This document shows positions 1 to 9,700 of a stretch of DNA of 64,000 nucleotides, one piece after another. The stretch is from contig WJYK01000002.1 of assembly GCA_009668225.1 (NCBI GenBank), forward strand, positions 248,001-312,000, read 5' to 3'. Positions within the stretch are counted from its first letter, which is position 1; the number at the start of each line of letters is the position of its first letter. A program made the translations under genes and the position numbers. The notes under the pieces are model-generated. The model was not told where the DNA came from. It saw only the letters and a list, made by a program, of their open reading frames with translations, and did not search any database. Source of the stretch: Enterobacteriaceae bacterium RIT693 (lineage in GTDB: Bacteria > Pseudomonadota > Gammaproteobacteria > Enterobacterales > Enterobacteriaceae).

Positions 1-210
1 GGTGCCATCGACGTAGCCAACCACGCCATTGAAACCCCGGAAGAAGTGGCCAACACGCTACGTAAAGCGCTGCAGTTTGTTGATGCCGAAAATCTCTACC
101 CTTCCACCAACTGCGGCATGGCACCGCTGCCGCGCCATGTGGCGAGAGGCAAACTGCACGCGTTAAGCGCAGGGGCCGAGATCGTGCGCAGAGAGATTCT
201 GGGTAAATAA
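1..210 (+). CDS. Methionine synthase II (cobalamin-independent) family protein, 3' end only
   Basis: The window opens inside this gene; 69 codons and the TAA are present. The visible tail has the pattern of the C-terminal zinc-binding barrel of MetE-type methyltransferases, including the segment STNCGMAPLPR, whose Cys corresponds to the last zinc/homocysteine-thiol ligand in MetE (NPDCGLKTR in E. coli). That family moves a methyl group from a folate or another donor to homocysteine in the cytoplasm. The fragment ends in a way seen in the shorter YxjG-like members (about 340-370 residues) rather than in full-length MetE; this is an inference, because the N-terminal part lies outside. A terminator-like hairpin follows directly. 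Confidence 0.7.
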   Translation, partial: GAIDVANHAIETPEEVANTLRKALQFVDAENLYPSTNCGMAPLPRHVARGKLHALSAGAEIVRREILGK

Positions 211-230
211 CCGGAAGTTAATGTTGCCAG

Positions 231-258
231 CCTGGCGGTTGAGAGATCGCCAGGTTTT
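231..258 (+). terminator. Rho-independent terminator after the MetE-like gene
   Basis: A perfect 7-bp stem (CCTGGCG / CGCCAGG) with a 10-nt loop is followed by TTTT on the + strand, 20 bases after the stop codon of the preceding gene. Confidence 0.75.
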
Positions 259-289
259 ATGACTCGCTCAGTTCTTCGCTTAAGCACTC

Positions 290-772
290 TCAGATTTCAA
301 GAGCAGCAACGACCGCAGCTTCCATTTTCTCCGGGGTAGTGAGCGGTGCAAAACGCTTGAGCGGCTTCCCGTCCCGTCCAATCATGAACTTTGTGAAGTT
401 CCACTTGATACGTCCCCCCAGCACGCCTGGCAATTCATTTTTCAGATAACGAAACACAGGATGCGCGGCGGTGCCGTTGACCTCGACTTTTGCGAACATC
501 GGGAAGCTCACGCCGTAGTTAATGTGGCAGGTCCGCGCGATTTCATCGGCATCGCCGGGTTCCTGCTTACCAAACTGGTTGCAGGGGAAACCAAGCACCA
601 CCAGCCCCTGCGCGGCGTACTTCTTATACAGCGCTTCAAGGCCCGCGTACTGCGGCGTAAAGCCACACTGACTGGCGGTATTCACCACCAGAACCAGCTT
701 GCCGGCGTAATCAGACATAGAAATCTGTTGGCCAGTCAGGCTGGTGGCGGTGAGTTGATGAAAGGGGTTCAT
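290..772 (-). CDS. Glutathione peroxidase (thioredoxin/glutathione-dependent, Cys type)
   Basis: A 160-residue glutathione peroxidase that reduces hydroperoxides using thiol donors in the cytoplasm. The peroxidatic residue is Cys36 in NTASQCGFT, not selenocysteine. The other family signatures are LGFPCNQFG (around residues 60-68) and WNFTKF near the C-terminus, so the catalytic tetrad appears intact. The frame is open 11 codons further upstream, but AAGGA stands six bases before the ATG at 772, and the protein from there aligns with the usual family start. E. coli BtuE belongs to the same family but is longer (183 residues), so this is better called a Gpx paralog than BtuE. It appears to be a single-gene unit. 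Confidence 0.9.
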   Translation of the reverse strand: MNPFHQLTATSLTGQQISMSDYAGKLVLVVNTASQCGFTPQYAGLEALYKKYAAQGLVVLGFPCNQFGKQEPGDADEIARTCHINYGVSFPMFAKVEVNGTAAHPVFRYLKNELPGVLGGRIKWNFTKFMIGRDGKPLKRFAPLTTPEKMEAAVVAALEI

Positions 773-874
773 GTTGGAGTCCTTAGAGCTTGTCGACATT
801 GCCACACCGTATATAGGATCTTTTCATTCAGGCCAAACGTTATGAACAGAACATCATAGGTGACGTGAATAACC

Positions 875-1777
875 TTAGATGAATGTCCCTGTTTGCGTAT
901 TTATTTCGGCCAGCAGCCAATGTTCAAAATCTCTTAATGCGGAGTCGTTGATTCCCGTTTCTGCCGGTTTAACAAAACAGAATTTTTTATTCAACGAGTC
1001 CGATTCCGGCCAGGGCGCGACCAGCCTTCCGTTGTCGAGTTCTTGTGCAACGTACATGCGCGGCACCAGGGCAACGCCCTGCCCGGCCAATGCGGCAGCA
1101 ATGGCCATCTCATGAAGATCGTACCGGGCGCCCTGCGCCAGATTATCAAGGCTTATTCCCGTTTCCCGGGCATAGTGATGCCATGCGTCCGGGTTCAATC
1201 GTCGGTGAATTCTTGGCAAATCATTCAACTGTCCCTTTCCCTCATGGCCTGTTAACAAAGCCGGGTGGCAGACGGGAACCAGTTTTTCCTCAAAGAGGAA
1301 TTGCACGCGCATCCCGGCCCACGCGGCATGCTCAAAATGCACGACGGCATCAAAACCGCTTCCGCTCAAAACGAAAGGATCGGTTCTGGCGGCAATATTT
1401 AGCGTGATGTCCGGATGTAAGGCGGTAAAACGGCTCAGCCGGGGGATAAGCCATCGGCTCGAAAATGTCGGCAGCGCGGCAATATCCAGGCTCCTGCTGT
1501 CCCTGGGCATACCCATTATGTATTGAGTATCTCTTTCAATTCGCTCAAGCGTTTCGCGAACATGAGAGGCATAACGCGCCCCGACAGGGTTGAGTTTTAC
1601 GCGGCTCCCTGCCCGGTCAAATAATCGACAGCCCAGTAAAGATTCAAGGCGTGCAATCTGGCGGCTAATAGCCCCTTCTGTCAGCGAAAGCTCCTCGGCG
1701 GCTCGGGCAAAATTACCGTGACGGGCAGCCGCCTCAAAAGCCTGCAGGGATGTACTGCTGGGAATTTTTCTACGCAT
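875..1777 (-). CDS. LysR-family transcriptional regulator, GcvA-like subgroup
   Basis: About 300 residues. An N-terminal winged HTH (residues 1-60, with LQAFEAAARHGNFARAAEEL and GAISRQIARLE) is followed by a periplasmic-binding-protein-like effector domain of the GcvA/AmpR type (AALPTFSSRWLIPRL). I chose the ATG at 1777 because GGAGG lies 4 bases upstream; an in-frame ATG at 1813 lacks such a site. The gene is divergent from the metallo-beta-lactamase-fold gene at 1901 with about 120 bp between the starts. By the usual LysR arrangement it is the likely regulator of that gene. The effector is unknown. Confidence 0.88.
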   Translation of the reverse strand: MRRKIPSSTSLQAFEAAARHGNFARAAEELSLTEGAISRQIARLESLLGCRLFDRAGSRVKLNPVGARYASHVRETLERIERDTQYIMGMPRDSRSLDIAALPTFSSRWLIPRLSRFTALHPDITLNIAARTDPFVLSGSGFDAVVHFEHAAWAGMRVQFLFEEKLVPVCHPALLTGHEGKGQLNDLPRIHRRLNPDAWHHYARETGISLDNLAQGARYDLHEMAIAAALAGQGVALVPRMYVAQELDNGRLVAPWPESDSLNKKFCFVKPAETGINDSALRDFEHWLLAEINTQTGTFI

Positions 1778-1900
1778 ACGCCTCCAGGAACCGGACGGGC
1801 AATGAACGCTCAATGACTAAATATCACTGAGCGATGAAATAATATCGATTCATTCGCGAAAATACAGCCGGTAGCATGATAAAAAATCACTGAGGTCTGT

Positions 1901-2752
1901 ATGAAACATTTATATTTTCCATCCTGCCAGATTGGCGATTTTCTGGTTACCGCCCTAAGTGATGGCGCTATGCCAGCGAGCCTGGATTTACTTTCTGGCA
2001 TCGACATCTCTGAAGCAGAAGCCATCCAGCAAAGTGCTGGCCTCGCTGAGCCTGGCCATATTCATATCAACTGTTACCTGATTCGCGGCAAGGGGCGAAT
2101 TCTTCTGGTGGATACGGGTACTGGCGGGAGGAACAATGTGGGCGGGCAACTGAGAGCCAACCTTGCGGCTCTTGAGATCTGCCCTGATGATGTGGACGCG
2201 GTCGTGTTAACGCACTGCCACCCCGACCATATTGGTGGCCTGCTGGATGCTGAAGGAAACCCTGTCTATCGACAGGCGGAACTTCATCTGCACCCTCTTG
2301 AAGCAGATTACTGGCGGGATGATGAAAAACAAACAGGCGCTAACGAGCGGGGAAAACTTAACTTCAGGCTGGCCCGCCAAACACTTGAGGCGTACGCATC
2401 AAGTCTGCGTTTTTTTACCGGGGGTGAAATCACAGCGGGCATTCTCCCGGTTTGGTTGCCTGGCCACACGCCCGGCCACACCGGCTTTCGCATCGATGCG
2501 GATGATAAAAGCTTACTCATATGGGGGGACATCGTTCATTACCCCCACATTCAGTCGGTGCAGCCCACCGCCTCCATTCTCTTTGACGTTGACCCGGTGC
2601 AAGCCGAACAAACGCGGAAAAATGTGCTGAAACTGGCTGCAAGGGAAAAACTGCTTATCGCAGGCATGCATCTGGACCAGACAGGGTTTGCCACCCTTAG
2701 CAGGGTTGATGATGGGGGCCCTACTTCCTATGCCCTGACTGCACAGGGATGA
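1901..2752 (+). CDS. Metallo-beta-lactamase-fold hydrolase (lactonase-like)
   Basis: A 283-residue soluble hydrolase of the MBL superfamily. It has the HxHxDH metal motif (THCHPDHIGG, His105 to His110), a second-sphere segment PGHTPGH, a metal-bridging Asp in LIWGDIVH and a late His in AGMHL. The length and spacing are those of the N-acyl-homoserine-lactone-lactonase-like and related esterase branch, which uses two metal ions. The substrate cannot be read from the sequence. The gene is transcribed away from a LysR regulator. Its last 25 bases overlap tail to tail with the frameshifted LysR gene on the other strand. Confidence 0.85.
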   Translation: MKHLYFPSCQIGDFLVTALSDGAMPASLDLLSGIDISEAEAIQQSAGLAEPGHIHINCYLIRGKGRILLVDTGTGGRNNVGGQLRANLAALEICPDDVDAVVLTHCHPDHIGGLLDAEGNPVYRQAELHLHPLEADYWRDDEKQTGANERGKLNFRLARQTLEAYASSLRFFTGGEITAGILPVWLPGHTPGHTGFRIDADDKSLLIWGDIVHYPHIQSVQPTASILFDVDPVQAEQTRKNVLKLAAREKLLIAGMHLDQTGFATLSRVDDGGPTSYALTAQG

Positions 2753-3662
2753 GCGCATTCGCCCCAGGGTTTGCCAGAAATTCGCGCCTTAAGCAGCTCG
2801 ATAAATCTTTGCGCCCTGGGGCTTCTTTCTGCCTGCGACGCGCCGCTCAGCGCCACGATGTCGGCATCCGGCAGCGTATATTCCGGCAGGAGTCTCACCA
2901 GCTCGCCGCGGTGAATTTGCGGCAGCACATCCCATTCGGAGCGCATGATGATTCCCCTGCCCGCCAGCGCCCACTCTTTGACCACACGCCCCTCGTTGCT
3001 CGACAGCTTTGGCGTAATACGCTGCGGGCAGTCCCCTTGTGGGCTGGAAAAACGCCACAGCGTGACGTCTTCGCTGTTTTCCCGCAGCGCAATACAGTCG
3101 TGCTCCACTAACTGTGCTGGCGTCAGCGGCCTGCCTTTTCGGCTGAGGTAATCCGGTGAAGCACAAACGAAGCGTTGGTTCGGCGCAAGTTTAATGCAGT
3201 GCATGCTGGAGTCGCGCAGCTCACCGATAAAAATCACCAGGTCCCACTTGTGCAGCGTGGCCCAGTGCGGGTCATCGGACAGCGTTAGCTCCACTTCGAG
3301 GTTTTCATGCTGCGCGGCATACTCCCCCAACAACGGCGCGATATAGTCATTGCCAAATCCCAGCGGGGCCAGCACGCGCAGCTTGCCTCTTACCTGCTGC
3401 CGCCGGTCATCCAGTGCCGCCTGTAATCCCGCCAGCTCGGTAAGAATTTTCTCCGCCCGGCTCAGCAGCAGAGCGAGCCTTCATCGGTGAGCGAAACCTG
3501 CCGCGAGGGCCGCAAAATAAGATCGACGCCCAGTCTTTGCTCCAGCCCTCTCAGACGCTGCGTGACTGAGGGCGGCGTGACGTTCAGCGCCCTTGCGGCG
3601 GCAGCCAGCGTGCCGTGGGTGGCGATAGTGCGGAAGAAAGAGAGATCGTCGCTACTTATCAT
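2728..3662 (-). pseudogene. LysR-family regulator disrupted by a one-base frameshift
   Basis: The first 64 codons (from 3662) encode a normal LysR winged HTH (SSDDLSFFRTIATHGTLAAAA, then PSVTQRLRGLEQRLG). The frame then stops in TGCTGCTGA at about 3462. The remaining LysR effector domain is open in the neighbouring frame: LLLSRAEKILTEL leads into RVLAPLGFGNDYIAPLL and runs to 2728. Inserting one base near 3465-3473 (CTC[C]TGCTGCTGAGC) restores a continuous protein of about 311 residues, the usual family length. It is divergent from the D-threonine-aldolase-like gene at 3756 and was presumably its regulator. A sequencing error cannot be excluded. Confidence 0.85.
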
Positions 3663-3755
3663 TAACCTGAAACCTAATCATTCATTGCTTTTATATTAAT
3701 TTATACCTAATCAGACGAATGGCAACATAACCTCTCACACAACAGGAGAGCCGCT

Positions 3756-4895
3756 ATGCCCGCTGACTGGATAACCACCCTTGATACCCCTTTTTTACTG
3801 ATTGAGAAAAGCAAATATCTGCGCAACATTGAGCGGCTTTATTCCCGCGTTGACGCCCTGGGAAGCGTGGTCCGGCCGCACCTTAAAACGCTGCGTTCCA
3901 TTGAGGCCGCACGTTACCTGCTTAAACAAAGTGATTCTCCGGCCACGGTTTCGACGCTCGCCGAGGCTGAGTCATTTGCTGCCGCGGGCTACACGAATCT
4001 GCTTTACGCCGTCGGCATTGCGCCCCATAAACTCCCTCGCGTTGCGGCGCTGATGAGCAAAGGCGTGAATATTCATATTCTGCTCGACAGCGAACGGCAG
4101 GCCGACGCCGTGGCCGCATTTGGTAAAGAGCATAGACTCAAATTTTCGGTGTTTATTGAAGTGGACTGCGACGGCCATCGCGGCGGATTACCGCCGGATA
4201 GCGATGCCCTTCCAGACCTGGCACGTATTATCGAAAAAAGCGGTTCGACGCTAACCGGGCTGTTGGCTCACGCCGGTGAATCCTACAACTGCCGCACGGA
4301 GGACGCGATTTTAGCCGCTGCCCGAGCCGAGTGCGCCGCGATCAAAACCGCCGGTGAACGCTTACGCACACACGGTTACGCCTGCCCGGTGTTAAGCGTG
4401 GGCGCCACGCCGACGGCCCACTTTGCGGACGATCTTAACGGCATCAGTGAAGTCAGAGCCGGGGTGTTTACCACCTTCGACCTGGTGATGAAAAACGTCG
4501 GTGTCTGCCGCCTGGAGGATATTGCGATTAGCGTCGTCGCCACGGTGATCGGCCACAACAGGGAGAAAGGCTGGGTATTTATTGATGCGGGCTGGATGGC
4601 GCTTTCCAGAGACCGGGGAACCGCCCCCCAGAGCGAAGACTATGGCTACGGCCTGGTTTGCAACCTGAACGGTGAACCGTACGAAAATCTTCTGGTCACG
4701 ACCACCAACCAGGAGCACGGCATTATCACTTTGCCGCCGCAGTCAGCTTTTGAGGTCGATAATTTCCCCGTTGGCAGCCGGGTGCGTATTCTGCCCAACC
4801 ACGCGTGCGCCACCGCCGCCATGCACCCGCAGTACCACGTCCTCAGCGAAGATGGCCAGGGGCATGAACTGTGGCAGCGGATCGTCGGCTGGTAG
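3756..4895 (+). CDS. DSD1/D-threonine-aldolase-family PLP enzyme
   Basis: A 379-residue fold-type III PLP enzyme. The N-terminal alanine-racemase-like barrel starts with DTPFLLIEKSKYLRNI and carries the PLP lysine region RPHLKT (residue about 45). The C-terminal D-serine-dehydratase-like domain ends with NHACATAAMH, whose His-x-Cys pair is the metal-binding signature of DSD1 and D-threonine aldolases. Members cleave or deaminate D-hydroxy-amino acids (D-threonine, D-serine, 3-hydroxyaspartate) using PLP and a divalent metal; the exact substrate is not determined here. The start has AGGAGAG upstream. The divergent LysR gene beside it is frameshifted, so regulation may be altered. Confidence 0.87.
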   Translation: MPADWITTLDTPFLLIEKSKYLRNIERLYSRVDALGSVVRPHLKTLRSIEAARYLLKQSDSPATVSTLAEAESFAAAGYTNLLYAVGIAPHKLPRVAALMSKGVNIHILLDSERQADAVAAFGKEHRLKFSVFIEVDCDGHRGGLPPDSDALPDLARIIEKSGSTLTGLLAHAGESYNCRTEDAILAAARAECAAIKTAGERLRTHGYACPVLSVGATPTAHFADDLNGISEVRAGVFTTFDLVMKNVGVCRLEDIAISVVATVIGHNREKGWVFIDAGWMALSRDRGTAPQSEDYGYGLVCNLNGEPYENLLVTTTNQEHGIITLPPQSAFEVDNFPVGSRVRILPNHACATAAMHPQYHVLSEDGQGHELWQRIVGW

Positions 4896-4901
4896 GGGTA
4901 T

Positions 4902-4933
4902 GGCAGGCCTGCAACGCGACGGGCCTGCCGTTT
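4902..4933 (+). terminator. Rho-independent terminator between convergent genes
   Basis: A perfect 8-bp stem GGCAGGCC / GGCCTGCC with a 12-nt loop is followed by GTTT. It sits in the 42-bp gap between the convergent PLP enzyme and methyltransferase genes. Confidence 0.65.
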
Positions 4934-4937
4934 AGCG

Positions 4938-6008
4938 CTAGCGCGGTTTAACCACCAGCAGGGTATGGAACCCCGGCGTTTTTATCAGACGATCGATACG
5001 TAAATCAGCCTGCTCCAGCAGGCATTGGTATTCGGCTTCGCTGCGTTCCCGGCCGGTCAGGAAGGTAAGCATCACCAAATCAAGAAATTTAGCGTAATCC
5101 GGCTGATTACGGCCGGTAAGCAGATGTTCGAAAATCAGCAGTTGCCCGTCTGCGTGCATCGCCTTGCGGCACTGACGTAGGATCAGCAGCGCCTGTTCAT
5201 CTGACCAATCGTGCAGAACGTGCCGCAGAATGTAGGTATCCGCTCCGGCAGGAATATGGCTAAAGAAATTGCCGCCCTGCCACGCCAGGCGCGGGTTTAG
5301 CCTGTCGGCCTGCTTCTCCACCTCGGCAATCACTTCCGGCAGGTCGAAAATCGTCCCCTCAAGCTGTGGGTTGGCGTCCAGAATGCCCGACAGGAATTTA
5401 CCCAGCCCGCTGCCAATATCAAACAGCTTCCCGGCCTGGTTGAAGTCAAACGCCGCCAGCGCATCCTCAATGCCTGAAGCAGAATAGGAGGTCATGGCGC
5501 TGGCGAACACGCCTCTGGCCTCGGGTTGCTGGCCCAGATAGTCGAAAAACGACTGCCCGTAGAGTTTATCAAACACCGGGCCGTCTTCCGCCAGCGCAAC
5601 GTCAAGCTGTTCAAAGCAGCGGTTAACCTGCTCCGAGCCCATAAAGCAGGCCCAGCCGTGCAGGGAATCTGGCCGGTCAGTCACTAACATGGCGCTAAGC
5701 GGCGTGTTGCGGTAGCCCGCTTCGGTTTCAAAAAAGATCCCGCAGCTGGCGAGCGCACGAAGCAGACGCCGGAGTGACTCGGGCTGGCATTGGCTTTGCT
5801 GCGCCAGGCTGGTCAGACTCAGCGTTTGCTCGCCAATCATATCCGCCAGCTTTAAGCGTGCTGCGGCGGTGACGGAATGCACCAACAGAGACTGCATCCC
5901 CAACAGCGCAAGCAGCTGGTTACGCGGCGTGGAAGCCATAGGATCGCTAAACGGCTGCCCGGCACTCAGGCCGTTTGCAGCAGGGAAGTTTACAAGAGTG
6001 TCGCTCAT
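4938..6008 (-). CDS. SAM-dependent O-methyltransferase (family 2, plant COMT/ASMT-like)
   Basis: A 356-residue methyltransferase. An N-terminal dimerisation/winged-helix domain (QLLALLGMQSLLVHSVTAAA, about residues 28-115) precedes a Rossmann catalytic domain. SAM motif I is LFDIGSGLGKFL (about residue 190). The stretch TIFDLPEVI, and RHVLHDWSDEQALLIL containing the His-Asp pair used as the catalytic base region in COMT-type enzymes, support O-methylation of a small hydroxylated aromatic. The acceptor is unknown and no biosynthetic cluster surrounds it. An alternative downstream ATG is at 5940; the first ATG is kept because it gives the usual family length. Confidence 0.85.
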   Translation of the reverse strand: MSDTLVNFPAANGLSAGQPFSDPMASTPRNQLLALLGMQSLLVHSVTAAARLKLADMIGEQTLSLTSLAQQSQCQPESLRRLLRALASCGIFFETEAGYRNTPLSAMLVTDRPDSLHGWACFMGSEQVNRCFEQLDVALAEDGPVFDKLYGQSFFDYLGQQPEARGVFASAMTSYSASGIEDALAAFDFNQAGKLFDIGSGLGKFLSGILDANPQLEGTIFDLPEVIAEVEKQADRLNPRLAWQGGNFFSHIPAGADTYILRHVLHDWSDEQALLILRQCRKAMHADGQLLIFEHLLTGRNQPDYAKFLDLVMLTFLTGRERSEAEYQCLLEQADLRIDRLIKTPGFHTLLVVKPR

Positions 6009-6377
6009 ACAGAATTGGCCTGAAAGAATGCAGAAACCGTGGGTGAAATGGCTCGTTAAGGCCGTGAAAGATTAACGACGCCGTACATCTGCTTATCCTT
6101 GCAGGGGAAAGATCCTGAACAGAAAAAGAGCGCGAAAACAGACTAAAAATGGATTTAAAATAGATGGTTAGGAACCTGTCGGCTGGCGCTGGCGACAAGC
6201 TATATCACGTCAGAGGCAGTGGATAATAGCGTTTGCTTATGCTTTGGGGTAAAGCTCAGCGGCGCATTGTCGCCAGTGCATGTCATCAGCCCGCGCGGCC
6301 AGCAATAGCATGATTAACTGCGCAACTTTTAATCACTCGTGATAAGGTAAAGCACATTCATTGAAAGGTTAATCATC
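6009..6377. other. Intergenic region between divergent genes
   Basis: This 369-bp stretch separates the O-methyltransferase (minus strand) from the zinc-ribbon gene (plus strand). It must hold both promoters. I see AAAGGT just before the start at 6378 but no clear regulator-binding dyad, RNA gene or convincing small ORF. Confidence 0.5.
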
Positions 6378-6545
6378 ATGTCTTTTATCGATTACGCAAT
6401 GAAGTTCATCGCTGGTGGGTCGGCAACCACCACGATCGCCTGCCCGATATGCGGGTTTAAGTCCACGCAGCCCCGTTCAAAAATTCGTCTGAAGCAGGCA
6501 ATGCTTTGCCCCGGGTGTAAATCCCTGTTTGTCGCGCCCCGCTGA
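6378..6545 (+). CDS. Small zinc-ribbon protein, YnfU-like
   Basis: A 55-residue protein with two CxxC knuckles, CPICG (around residues 22-26) and CPGC (around 44-47), separated by a basic segment. This is the layout of a small treble-clef or zinc-ribbon protein that binds one Zn ion through four cysteines. I think it belongs to the family of E. coli YnfU, but that is from memory of the pattern, not an alignment. AAAGGT lies upstream of the ATG at a good distance. The gene precedes the giant glucan synthase by 156 bp on the same strand; co-transcription is possible but not shown. Function is unknown. Confidence 0.7.
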   Translation: MSFIDYAMKFIAGGSATTTIACPICGFKSTQPRSKIRLKQAMLCPGCKSLFVAPR

Positions 6546-6701
6546 TCCTCAGGCGTGCCGTCTTACAAAACCCGTGGTCTATACTTAAAGACCGTTACCG
6601 CAGCTGTTGAATCCCTGATGCCTCACGCCCATCCTGAGAGAACGTTTCTGAACTGATTTCGCAACTGCTCCTGCGCGTTCACGTCGCATCAGAGCAACCC
6701 T

Positions 6702-9700
6702 ATGAAAATGAACCCCAAGGCGTGGCTTAGCCGCTCCCGTACCCAGTCAACCGCCCCCGGACTCGTCCCGTTCCCGGCCAACGATACTGCGGTTGAATCC
6801 GAACTCTTTTCCACGCCGCAAATGGAACGCTACGGGCAGAAACTCGCCCGTTCGCATAAGTTGTCCCCTGACAGACAGCCTTATTACCTGCTAAAACGCC
6901 TTGGCGACAATGAGGCGGTTATTACGCAAAACTGCTACCTGCTCAATGCCGGGAAAAAAGCCAGCGTGATGCCCGCCGGCGAATGGCTACTGGATAATTA
7001 CTACCTGATTGAGGAGCAGATCCGCATCGTTCGCCAGCATCTGCCGAAAAACTTTGGCAAGGGGCTTCCGGCGCTGGCGCCGCCGCATCATTGTCCGCGT
7101 ATTTATGATATCGCGGCCGAGGCAATTGCTCACGGAGACGGGCGCTGGGATGCGGCCAGCCTGACCAGCTATATCACCGCCTACCAGCAGGAAACCCCGC
7201 TTACGCTGGGGGAAATCTGGGCGTTACCCGGCATGCTGCGACTGGCCCTCATCGAGAATCTGCGCCGGGTCAGTATCGAGGTGATAAAAGCCCAGCAGGA
7301 ACGCAACCTGGCCGACGGCTGGGTCAGCCGGATCTTCGAGTGTGCGGAAAATGCCCCCGCCGATGTGATCATGGTGGTCGCCGACATGGCGCGTTCCCAC
7401 CCGCCGTTGAGCAGCGCCTTTGTCGCCGAGCTGGTCCGCCGCCTGCAGGGGCGCGGTAATATGCTGGCGCTCCCGCTGAGCTGGGTTGAACAGCGTCTTG
7501 CCGAACAGGGCGTCACAACCGATACACTGATCCATAAATTCAATCAGCAGCTTGCCGCCAGCCAGCTCTCCGTCAGCAACAGCATTGCGGGTTTACGTTT
7601 ACTGGGCGAAACCAACTGGGAGGATTTTGCCGAAGCCATGAGCGTGGTAGAACAGACGCTGCGTCTGGATCCTGCCGGTATTTATCCCCTGATGCACTTT
7701 GATACCCGCGACCATTATCGCCACGTGATTGAGATCCTCGCCAGGGACAGCCGCTTTAGCGAACCGGAAGTCGCCCAACGCGTGCTGGCCCTGACCCGGC
7801 AAGCGCCACCTAACACGCCGGGTCACCATATTGGCTACTTTCTGATGGGAGAAGGCCGCCAGCGCCTGGAAATCCAGCTGTCGGCAGATACTTCACTGCT
7901 CATCCGCCTGCGGCACAGCTTCACCCAAATCCCCCTGCTTTCGTGGCTTGGCAGCCTGGGTTTAATGACCACTGCGGCGACGGCTGGCATCCTTCACCAG
8001 ACCGCGCAGCAGGGAATGCGCTGGCTGCTTATCCCTCTGGCGTTACCGCTGATCGCGGTGGTAAGCCAGGTCGTAAGCGACCTGCTGAGCGAGGCAACCA
8101 CCCGCTTTCGTACCCCGCGGCCGTTGCCGCGAATGGATTTTTCTGCCGGGATCCCGGCGGATTCCGCAACAATGGTAGTGATCCCCTGCCTGCTGACCAG
8201 CCGCGAAAGCATCAGTAAACTCGTCAACCGCCTTGAGGTTTGCCGGATCGGCAATCCGAGCGAAAATCTCAGCTTCGCCCTGTTGACCGACTTTACGGAT
8301 TCGACGCATGAAGACTCGCCGGAAAACGCAGCCCTGCTTGCGCTGGCCCGCTCACAGATAGAGGATCTCAACCGGCGTAACCCGGCGAGCCGCCCGCGCT
8401 TTTATTTGCTTCACCGGGCGCCGGAGTGGAACGCACAGCAAAAAGTGTGGATGGGCTATGAGCGCAAACGCGGCAAGCTGGCGTTGCTAAATAGTTGGCT
8501 ACGCCACCCCGAGGCTCAGTTTTCCAGCGTTGCCGGTCTGCCTGCCCACCAGCTACCGGAGCGCATCAAATATGTCATTACGCTGGACAGCGATACGCTC
8601 CTGCCCCGCGACACCGCGCATAAGCTGGTCGCGACGATGGCTCACCCTCTGAACCGCCCGCAGTATGATCCGCTGCGCCAGCGGGTGGTCAAAGGATACG
8701 GCATTTTGCAGCCCGGGCTGGCGGAAGAGATGCCGCGCAACGGCCAGGGGCGCTATGCCGCCATGCGCAGCAGCGTACCGGGTAACAACCCTTATTCGAT
8801 GATGTCATCAGATATCTATCAGGATCTCTTCGGAGAGGGATCGTTTGTCGGCAAGGGCATTTACGATGTCGATATTTTCGTGCAGGCCACGCAAAATACC
8901 TGTCCCGAAAATCTGGTACTCAGCCATGATTTGCTGGAAGGCTGCTATGCCCGTTCGGGGCTACTGAGCGAAGTCTTGCTGTATGAGCAATATCCGAATA
9001 ACTATCTGTCGGACGTCGCGCGCCGCACTCGCTGGATCCGCGGCGACTGGCAATTGCTCAACTGGCTGAAGCCGCGCGTCAGGAAAGCAGATGGCACCCG
9101 CGATAAAAACCACTTATCCGCCCTCTCTTACTGGAAATTATTCGATAACCTGCGCCGCAGCCTCGTCGCCCCCTCACTGCTGGCGCTGCTGTTTTGCACG
9201 CTGTTGTGGATACCCAATCCGCTTTACTGGCTGGGCGTTCTGGCGCTGGCGTGGCTCCTGCCAACGGGCCTGGCCGTCGGACAGGATCTGCTCAGTAAAC
9301 CGGCCCGCCGGCCTGTGGGACGGCACCTGCTGCAGGTCGCGACCGGGGCGCTGAAGCGGTTTTCCCGCATCGGCTTGAATATCGTCACGCTGCCACATGA
9401 GGCCGGATACTCGCTGTACGCTATTACCGTGACCTTGTGGCGGCTGGGGGTTAGCAAGCGCAACCTTAACCAATGGGCCAGCTTCAGTCCGGACAATGAG
9501 CCGTCAAAAATCTCCCCGCTGCGCTTTTACCGTGCCATGTGGCTGAACCTGACCAGCGGCGTAGCCTTAACGGTTCTGACCGCGCATTTTTCCCCGTCGC
9601 TCTCGATCATCGCGCTGCCGCTGAGCATTGCCTGGTGCCTCGCGCCGCTGTTGCTGAGTTGGATGAGCCGTCAACCTGTGCGTCACACATTTTCAGCGAA

